Shown here in pieces: positions 22,040 through 27,221 of a stretch of 27,221 nucleotides of DNA. Under the pieces are notes generated by a model. The model was given only the letters and a program-made list of their open reading frames with translations, made no database searches and was not told where the DNA came from. Position 1 is the stretch's first letter. Every line of letters starts with the position of its first letter. The stretch spans positions 1-27,221 of the forward strand of contig CAZTDD010000100.1 in the NCBI GenBank assembly GCA_964612675.1. Reading direction: 5' to 3'. Source of the stretch: CAZTDD01 sp964612675 (GTDB lineage: Bacteria > Hinthialibacterota > Hinthialibacteria > Hinthialibacterales > JAKPRU01). Position numbers and translations under genes: made by a program.

Positions 22040-23542
22040 TCAGCTCTTACCAGATGTCTTGTTTGCATCATGTCGCACCTCGGACTCCAATGTTCCTTCC
22101 CCGTATATTTCGCGTATTCTGCCGCAGCTTAATTTCGCCAGAAAATTATGTTCGTTCTTCGACAAATAGCGAATTAGTCCTTTATTGGACAGCATCGTGT
22201 ACTCTCGACGACTCAGGTTAGCTGGCATGATAATAAACTGTGTACCGCACTTGCTTAATTCTCCGAGATGCCGAGCAGGCATAATTGTAGCGCGCCATGA
22301 AAGCTGGATCTGCCGCCGGGAGAAGGGTTCAATGCGAGTGTCGACAAACACTTGGGCCTTCCTGTCCGATCTCCACGTGATATAACCACCCCATTGCCAA
22401 GGTGCGAAAACATTCCCTTGAAGACCTTCCTCAACAAAGTAGTCCATCGATTCCTTTGGCAAACGGCGGAAACCAGTTTGCAGGACGGGATCTTGCTGGA
22501 TGAACATGACGATGAACAACAAGAGGATTGGCGCCCAGTGGATGTGTTGACTCGGGTGGACAAGCTTACGAAAGCGTTCACAAGATGCCAACATAGGAAT
22601 CACGAGCATCCAAAGAAACCGGATATGACGTGCGGCAAGAATGAAACAAGCGAGTTCCAAAAGGAACCGGGCTGAAAGCCAATTGCCAGACCTTGAATCT
22701 CCTCTCCATAACGCATAGCCCCACACGCCGAACGCCGCCAGATAAATCAGTAGGTTGCCCCATGTGTCTGCGGGATTCGCTCTAAACCACCAAAGCAAAG
22801 AGTACCAATCGGATGTTGGATCGTTTCTGATATGATACACCCGATTAAGTAATTCAAGCGGAGCGGGGTTGATACACGTAGCGACGACGCCCATGAGTGA
22901 TAAGATGAGCCACTTTCGTGAGTGATATCGGTCGTACGGTAAGAGCGAGACCAAGGCGTGAAGAATCACAGTAGATAGCATCAAAACGCTGGCGAGGACG
23001 AATCCGCCATGCAAGTTCGCCCATAGAAGCATGGCCACCGGAAGAAAATACCAATCCGCGGTGGAAGGATTCCGTCGGCCGAAGAATGAATACATGTACA
23101 GCATAAAAAGAGGTGTGAAGAGAAAGGGGCGGATCTCTCGAATCCAGCTCAGCGATGCTGCGCATAGCGCAACGGTTATCGCGACGGTTTCGTTACGCGT
23201 ATGGCGTCTCGCGACGAAGTATGCACAGAGAGTGAAAGCGCTCAGCAAGATCAGCCGTGTTCCCTTCAACGCAGTCTCGCCCAGCCCATGGTGTACTTGC
23301 TCCAGAGCAGTCCAAACAATATAAAAAAAACAGCCGGCCAGCCATGAGTGAATCACCCAGACTTTGTCGGTGGCGTAGCTGTAAAGGTCGGGGCTAGGCC
23401 AGATCCCGTCTCGGCAGATATCCCGTCCGACCTGCGAATGCCACCAAACGTCGTAATCGGGTGAGCTCGCAATAAAAAGGCCGATGCCAAAGAACAGCAC
23501 GGCCATAACATTAACGACAACGGTTCTATTCAGGGAAATCAC
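22040..23542 (-). CDS. Polytopic membrane protein, GT-C glycosyltransferase-like
   Basis: The protein is about 500 residues with some ten hydrophobic segments and a hydrophilic C-terminal part of roughly 130 residues. After the first helix comes DYDVWWHSQVGRDI, then SPDLYSYATDKVWVIHSWLA. This D-x-W-W-H and W-x-x-H-x-W-L loop pattern occurs in membrane proteins resembling GT-C (PMT/STT3-like) glycosyltransferases. A sugar-transfer role is therefore possible but not proven. The start is unclear: GTG 23542 lies 7 bp after the preceding stop, while the frame stays open to 23629 within the upstream gene, and ATG 23506 is also possible. Confidence 0.65.
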   Translation of the reverse strand: MISLNRTVVVNVMAVLFFGIGLFIASSPDYDVWWHSQVGRDICRDGIWPSPDLYSYATDKVWVIHSWLAGCFFYIVWTALEQVHHGLGETALKGTRLILLSAFTLCAYFVARRHTRNETVAITVALCAASLSWIREIRPFLFTPLFMLYMYSFFGRRNPSTADWYFLPVAMLLWANLHGGFVLASVLMLSTVILHALVSLLPYDRYHSRKWLILSLMGVVATCINPAPLELLNRVYHIRNDPTSDWYSLLWWFRANPADTWGNLLIYLAAFGVWGYALWRGDSRSGNWLSARFLLELACFILAARHIRFLWMLVIPMLASCERFRKLVHPSQHIHWAPILLLFIVMFIQQDPVLQTGFRRLPKESMDYFVEEGLQGNVFAPWQWGGYITWRSDRKAQVFVDTRIEPFSRRQIQLSWRATIMPARHLGELSKCGTQFIIMPANLSRREYTMLSNKGLIRYLSKNEHNFLAKLSCGRIREIYGEGTLESEVRHDANKTSGKS

Positions 23543-23549
23543 GGCAATC

Positions 23550-23981
23550 TCAACACGTTTGCACTGAGGTTCCGTTACATGTCGCCCAGAGTACCCAGAT
23601 ACCATCCGTGGTCTCACATTCCTCACCATCCCAATAGTCCGCCTTCTGCAATCCCCACTCAGTTCCTACGGTGTCACACTCGTTGTGAGATTTGCCAGGC
23701 TCGCGCAATCTGTTGATATTACAGTAACTTCCCTCGATTGAAGGATACCATTTATCTGTGCATCGAGTTTCACACGTGTTCGGCACAGGGAGGATGTACA
23801 CATTCACGTAGTAGGGGTAGTCGACATCCGTAGCGCACGTATAGTCATTACAGCAGTAGGCCGGTGGGTCGGAGAACGACAAACGATGTCCCGTAGTTGC
23901 GGTGACCACGAGACCAACCACCAAGAAGCCAAGAATCAAATTGGCCGTGCCAGATATGCCCAAGTGGAATAACCTTTTCAT
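23550..23981 (-). CDS. Secreted cysteine-rich protein
   Basis: The 143-residue protein has a signal peptide or N-terminal anchor (hydrophobic residues about 10-30). Its mature part holds ten cysteines in about 110 residues, beginning YCCNDYTC and ending QTC, with many Tyr, Trp, Asp and Asn residues. No known family was recognised. GGAGGT lies 5 bp before ATG 23981. The even cysteine number and the export signal point to disulfides. Lying in one transcript with MauE and a rhodanese, it is the best candidate substrate of that chemistry. Confidence 0.7.
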   Translation of the reverse strand: MKRLFHLGISGTANLILGFLVVGLVVTATTGHRLSFSDPPAYCCNDYTCATDVDYPYYVNVYILPVPNTCETRCTDKWYPSIEGSYCNINRLREPGKSHNECDTVGTEWGLQKADYWDGEECETTDGIWVLWATCNGTSVQTC

Positions 23982-24019
23982 GGCAACCTCCGTTCGTTAG
24001 TTTCGTCCAATCTCTTCCT

Positions 24020-24874
24020 CTACTCGTTTTCCTCGTCCACGTCGGGAATGGTCAGAACATCCTCACCCCGTTCGGGGGCAAGTGTTTGGGGAACACCGAG
24101 ACTGCACACTACCAAGCGGTCTCGCCTCTTGGTTTCGTAGACGGAGGGTAGCCGGAAAGGGAAGGACGTGCTGTCGGGGAAAACGAACCGGGCTGCATAT
24201 TCGGGCGATTCCGGCTCCCCAAAGATCATGAGAACGGATCTTCCGTCGTCCGATTCTGTTAGCTGCAGCCCCCCATAAAGGTCGTACTCGGATACGGTTC
24301 CCGTAGTGGTTGTAAGGGAAGAGATAGGGGATTCGTCTCGTATCTTCCTGTAGCGGGCTAGGGCCGGAATCCAGGATTCGGGTTGCTTCACTGCAAATCC
24401 AGATATGTCATGAATCCATTGTACTTCAGGACCTCCATCAACGGGATCTTGCTGCTCGTAACGGTTTTTCGCGTTGACGATGACGGTCACCCGGTACATG
24501 TAACTTATTGCAGGCTTGGATGGTTTGAAGGCGGGATCGTCTGGCCGAATCACCGGCTCAAAATAATCGACCCGATAACGATTGATATCACCCTCAGTGT
24601 CGATATCTAACGTGAATTTAACCGGGTACGAATACTGAAATCCCTCGCTTGCAGCCATCTCGTAGTTCGCCATAAAAGTCGCTGTGGCCGTCCCATCTGC
24701 AATTCCCTGTTTTGCCATTTTCCGATAGATTCTGGTGTAGTGCTTCATCCTCTCGTTCCCAGGAAACGAGGTGACGCTTATCGTGGCATCAAGCTCAACG
24801 ACTTTCGCCTCAACGGAAACGTAAGCCGGACATAACCCAATCAACACCGACAAAGCTATCAGAACATTTTTCAT
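24020..24874 (-). CDS. Exported protein of unknown function
   Basis: The 284-residue protein has a signal peptide (residues 1-23, ending SVEA). The mature part is beta-rich and acidic at its C-terminus, with VKFTLDIDTEGDINRYRVDY and MYRVTVIVNAKNRYEQQDPV as typical stretches. I do not recognise the family. AAGGAGG lies 8 bp before ATG 24874, and that ATG overlaps the stop of the DUF1573 gene (ATGA), so the two are translated in series. It is probably a periplasmic or surface component of the same cassette. Confidence 0.7.
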   Translation of the reverse strand: MKNVLIALSVLIGLCPAYVSVEAKVVELDATISVTSFPGNERMKHYTRIYRKMAKQGIADGTATATFMANYEMAASEGFQYSYPVKFTLDIDTEGDINRYRVDYFEPVIRPDDPAFKPSKPAISYMYRVTVIVNAKNRYEQQDPVDGGPEVQWIHDISGFAVKQPESWIPALARYRKIRDESPISSLTTTTGTVSEYDLYGGLQLTESDDGRSVLMIFGEPESPEYAARFVFPDSTSFPFRLPSVYETKRRDRLVVCSLGVPQTLAPERGEDVLTIPDVDEENE

Positions 24875-25932
24875 TGCCTTTCCTCCTTATGTTCAGTATT
24901 CGCAACAACCGTTATCGCCTTTCGCATTGTTGCGCCATTTGAGAAAGAGAACTCCACCGTTCCGAATAGAAAATCCGCGGGAAGACCGTTATCCGCGGGA
25001 TGCACACGCGCTAAGACCGTCGTTCCAAGGGGCCCAAAGTCGAACACCTCCTTTCGGAGCCGGAGTTCTTGGGAAATCGAGGAAATCTCTGCCCTGTCAA
25101 GGCGAACCTCGTGGCGCATTTCGATCCTAATAAGACTTGGTTCAATACGCGAAAATTGGATCAGATCCGGAGACACAATTATGTCCTGGAAGGCAATCTT
25201 GAAAGGCAAATCCATATTGTACTGTTTTGTGGAGCTCTCCGCCTTAATCTCGATAATTCCGACAAACGGGTCTTGCACCCTGAGGGGGGACGTGGGACAG
25301 CGAAAGATTCCGAGGATTGTACGCTTCGAGGCATCCATTTGCAACCGGATGTCCACCAGGGTCGAGGCGTTCTCTGCGGCGCTCATGCGAATGTCCTGGA
25401 CTCTTGCCGAACGCCAAACCGCGTCGTCAAGGAGTTGGACAACAAAGTGTGCACTCACATATTCAACACACTTTGGCACAAAAGATATGATACTGCGCGG
25501 CGTGAGAAGAGCGGTCGCTCTTGATATGCCAGTCACTATTACGTCGCGCTTCGCCTTGAGCGGTTGTCCCTCGAATGCGGCTTTGATGTAGATTCTCTCC
25601 GCGAATTTCCCCTCACGAACGGGGTAGTTGAAAGGCACATCAACCGTCACGGTTTCACCGGGGCCGACGGGCTCTGTAACGTTGGCAATAACAGCACATG
25701 CACAGGAAGGCTGAAAGTAAATCTTGCTCGTTGGCTGCTGGCCGTTATTGGTGACGGAGAGTTGAAGCGTAACTTCGGCTCCTGGCTCATTTGGTTCCAG
25801 GAGAACAGTGCTGGGGGAGACAGAAATCTGGGGGACTTTACTGCAACCCGAGAGAAAAAGAAGACAACATACGACAATGCATGTATGAAAGAGTTTTTTC
25901 TGATTTGTGTCAGTCAAAAAAGAAGACGCCAT
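24871..25932 (-). CDS. DUF1573-like lipoprotein, first gene of the cassette
   Basis: The 353-residue product from ATG 25932 has a lipoprotein signal (VVCCLLFLSGCS, lipobox Cys30). An N-terminal immunoglobulin-like region has the DUF1573 pattern: LSVTNNGQQPTSKIYFQPSC followed by ACAV (Cys77 and Cys79), then PVGPGETVTVDVPFNYPVREGKF. The remainder is beta-rich, with later segments resembling the same fold. The frame is open upstream to ATG 26094, which is the duplicated gntR start with its strong AAGGAGG. Starting there would add 54 residues before the signal sequence, so 25932 is preferred although its own ribosome binding site is distant. Confidence 0.65.
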   Translation of the reverse strand: MASSFLTDTNQKKLFHTCIVVCCLLFLSGCSKVPQISVSPSTVLLEPNEPGAEVTLQLSVTNNGQQPTSKIYFQPSCACAVIANVTEPVGPGETVTVDVPFNYPVREGKFAERIYIKAAFEGQPLKAKRDVIVTGISRATALLTPRSIISFVPKCVEYVSAHFVVQLLDDAVWRSARVQDIRMSAAENASTLVDIRLQMDASKRTILGIFRCPTSPLRVQDPFVGIIEIKAESSTKQYNMDLPFKIAFQDIIVSPDLIQFSRIEPSLIRIEMRHEVRLDRAEISSISQELRLRKEVFDFGPLGTTVLARVHPADNGLPADFLFGTVEFSFSNGATMRKAITVVANTEHKEERQ

Positions 25933-25991
25933 ACGCGATCTTTCTGTCCTTTTGCAGTCTCGAAATTCACTAACGCGAGTCCCGCGAGAAA

Positions 25992-26141
25992 CGCCTGCTT
26001 TCAGCACACCGGACGCCACATAATATTTGACCTGATCCATCATTTGACGGTATACCGGAATGCCGGAATGAGGGTCGATCTGAAAATGCAGCATCCCGTG
26101 GCCTCCTTAACTCTATGACTGTATGATATCACCCATACAGT
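25992..26141. repeat. 150-bp direct repeat, cassette-proximal copy
   Basis: This second copy of 20767-20916 carries a truncated gntR start (34 codons), its ribosome binding site, the -10 box and the palindrome. After codon 34 the frame runs without a stop into the DUF1573 lipoprotein gene. Only 26133-26134 differ from the other copy. Confidence 0.9.
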
Positions 26142-26151
26142 TGATCGTCAA
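26118..26151 (-). promoter_or_regulatory. Captured GntR-type promoter and operator driving the cassette
   Basis: Palindrome arms ACTGTAT (26118-26124) and ATACAGT (26135-26141) are intact. On the minus strand TTGACG (26146-26151), 17 bp, TATCAT (26123-26128) gives a better promoter than at the gntR-proximal copy. The -35 box lies outside the duplication, suggesting this side is the ancestral upstream region of gntR. Confidence 0.6.
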
Positions 26152-26189
26152 GTAGTCCTGTTGAAAAAAGTCCTGCCTGATCTAAATCA

Positions 26190-26217
26190 TTGACGCCGGG
26201 GTTACCTGTCTTATACT
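26190..26217 (+). promoter_or_regulatory. Promoter of the terminal TPR gene
   Basis: TTGACG (26190-26195), 16 bp, TATACT (26212-26217) is a good sigma-70-like promoter ending 36 bp before the start codon. It is divergent from the GntR-type promoter, and the two share about 40 bp between their -35 boxes. Confidence 0.55.
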
Positions 26218-26252
26218 CTTAGTGAGGCTTGATTTAGCGAGGAGGAGCCACG

Positions 26253-27020
26253 ATGCGCATTTTTTATTCACTTCTCTTGATACCAATCGCCGCATTCGCA
26301 ACAGCGGCACCGGACCAGGTAACAACCCCCACAGGCGTGCTTCCCTGCAAGATTCTCGAGGACGCGGGCACGCTCCTGGTCGTCGAAACCGTTCCCGGCG
26401 ACATTGTCGCCCTGCGCAAATCGAATATTATTCGGGTCACGGAAGGCGATGACAACGACTTCTACCTGATGCGTGGCACTCATCTTGAAAAGAAAAAAGC
26501 GGACGAGCGGGCTGTTCTCGAATATCTGCAGGTCCTCAAACGCGATCCCGATAACAGCGAAGCCGGCGAGCGGATCGATTCCATCACACGTCGTCACAAG
26601 CGAAAACGATGGGAAGAGGGGATGCTCTCCGCCCGCCAGCTGCTGGCGGAACAGGAATACAAGAAAGCTTTGGAAGCGTTCCAGGATGTTCTGGCTGAAA
26701 ACCCGGACGACGATCTCGCCAAACAGATTGTCGACCAGATGTGCCAAACCTACGCGAAGATCGCGTATCACTATTACAACCATTGCTACGATGAAGGCGC
26801 GATCCGTCACCTCGCCAAGGCGGAGGAATTGAACCCCCAGAGCGCCGAGATCTACTATGTTCTGGGTCTGATCCACCATGACAACCATCAGTTTGAACTG
26901 GCGCGGCAGGAGTATGAACGGGCGCTCGAGCTCGACCCGACCCACGTACAAGCGCGTTCACGGCTCCTGGCCCTGATCGAGCGGCAGCGCGCGTTCGGCC
27001 CCCTCCGCAGGGTCTATTGA
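26253..27020 (+). CDS. Exported TPR-repeat protein
   Basis: The 255-residue protein has a signal peptide (residues 1-18, ending ATAA) and then a short region of about 60 residues with VLPCKILEDAGTLLVVETVP. The rest holds TPR-like helical repeats, clear in KKALEAFQDVLAENPDDDLA and YYVLGLIHHDNHQFELARQE, then YERALELDPTH. It is a likely periplasmic scaffold or envelope protein. A GAGGAGGAG tract sits just upstream of ATG 26253. It is unrelated in transcription to the minus-strand cassette and was probably the original neighbour of the gntR operon before the insertion. Confidence 0.8.
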   Translation: MRIFYSLLLIPIAAFATAAPDQVTTPTGVLPCKILEDAGTLLVVETVPGDIVALRKSNIIRVTEGDDNDFYLMRGTHLEKKKADERAVLEYLQVLKRDPDNSEAGERIDSITRRHKRKRWEEGMLSARQLLAEQEYKKALEAFQDVLAENPDDDLAKQIVDQMCQTYAKIAYHYYNHCYDEGAIRHLAKAEELNPQSAEIYYVLGLIHHDNHQFELARQEYERALELDPTHVQARSRLLALIERQRAFGPLRRVY

Positions 27021-27034
27021 TGGGTTCTAATCGA

Positions 27035-27221
27035 TCAACCCCCTCTGTATCTCCTCTACTCGGCCATGCAAGCGTGGCCCGCTTGGGGGAGAAAACGCTG
27101 CAGACACGCTCGTTTTTTTCTCCCCCAGACTTTGGGGGAGACAACCGAAACCAGGCGCAGATTCGACTCGGTTTAGCTTTTTTCCGGTTCCTCCCCCGAA
27201 GATCGGGGGAGGTTAGGAGGG
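27035..27221. repeat. Copy of the intergenic palindromic repeat, cut by the window end
   Basis: It begins TCAACCCCCTC (27035-27045), shares GGCCATGCAAGCGTG and CTTGGGGGAGAAA with 11612-11643, and ends with a hairpin CTCCCCCGAAGATCGGGGGAG followed by GTTAGGAGGG. This copy is uninterrupted at the point where 11701-11845 carries its insertion. It contains no gene. Confidence 0.65.

Noticed and set aside
26268..26951. Long antisense frame in the terminal TPR gene
   Set aside because: Shadow of TPR codon bias; the plus-strand frame has signal peptide, TPRs, promoter and ribosome binding site.

Overview
The window looks like chromosomal DNA of an uncultured, Gram-negative-type bacterium of the PVC/FCB neighbourhood (Hydrogenedentota, Sumerlaeota or a planctomycete-like lineage). 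This is inferred from a stand-alone type II pseudopilin, DUF1080 and DUF6807 sugar-related secreted proteins, a TPR plus CRTAC1 (FG-GAP/ASPIC-UnbV) pair, lipoproteins, and many palindromic intergenic repeats. No rRNA, tRNA or CRISPR was seen, so the phylum is not fixed. Both window ends fall inside copies of one repeat family.

Layout. 1-556: repeats and one doubtful small ORF. 587-1171: pseudopilin with a strong terminator hairpin. 1277-1630: orphan MNT-type nucleotidyltransferase. 1723-3322: split coenzyme A genes in the order coaB, coaC, then yajC. 3402-4106: Asp/Glu racemase-like protein with an altered catalytic residue. 4206-5429: DUF6807. 5510-6359: DUF6338 membrane protein overlapped by a 51-residue proline-rich ORF. 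6742-7386: DUF1080, convergent with an EamA transporter (7383-8378, minus). 8547-11521: TPR protein and CRTAC1-type protein, overlapping by 4 bp. 11584-11863: a palindromic repeat interrupted by a 145-bp MITE-like insertion with a 10-bp target duplication. 11978-14559: nitroreductase, double-ACT protein and DUF711/UPF0210 protein. 14598-14740: repeats. 14920-15744: second DUF1080. 15777-15995: small lipoprotein. 16028-17360: an intact ParDE module beside the remains of three other toxin-antitoxin genes. 17410-20869 (minus): GntR/YtrA regulator, ABC ATPase, ABC permease and a membrane protein. 21020-25932 (minus): a six-gene envelope cassette. 26253-27020: TPR protein.

The most interesting structure is at 20767-26141. 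A 150-bp segment with the start of the GntR regulator gene, its ribosome binding site, its -10 box and a 24-bp operator-like palindrome is present twice as a direct repeat (148/150 identical by eye). The two copies flank about 5.1 kb holding the six-gene cassette: DUF1573 lipoprotein, secreted protein, 10-cysteine secreted protein, GT-C-like membrane protein, membrane-anchored rhodanese, MauE/DoxX. The distal copy, which has the better -35 box, now sits upstream of the cassette. The proximal copy still serves gntR and the ABC transporter with a different -35 box. The simplest reading is that the cassette captured the promoter and operator of the transporter operon and so joined its regulon. 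The gene content suggests sulfur or disulfide chemistry outside the cytoplasm acting on the cysteine-rich protein, but that function is inference.
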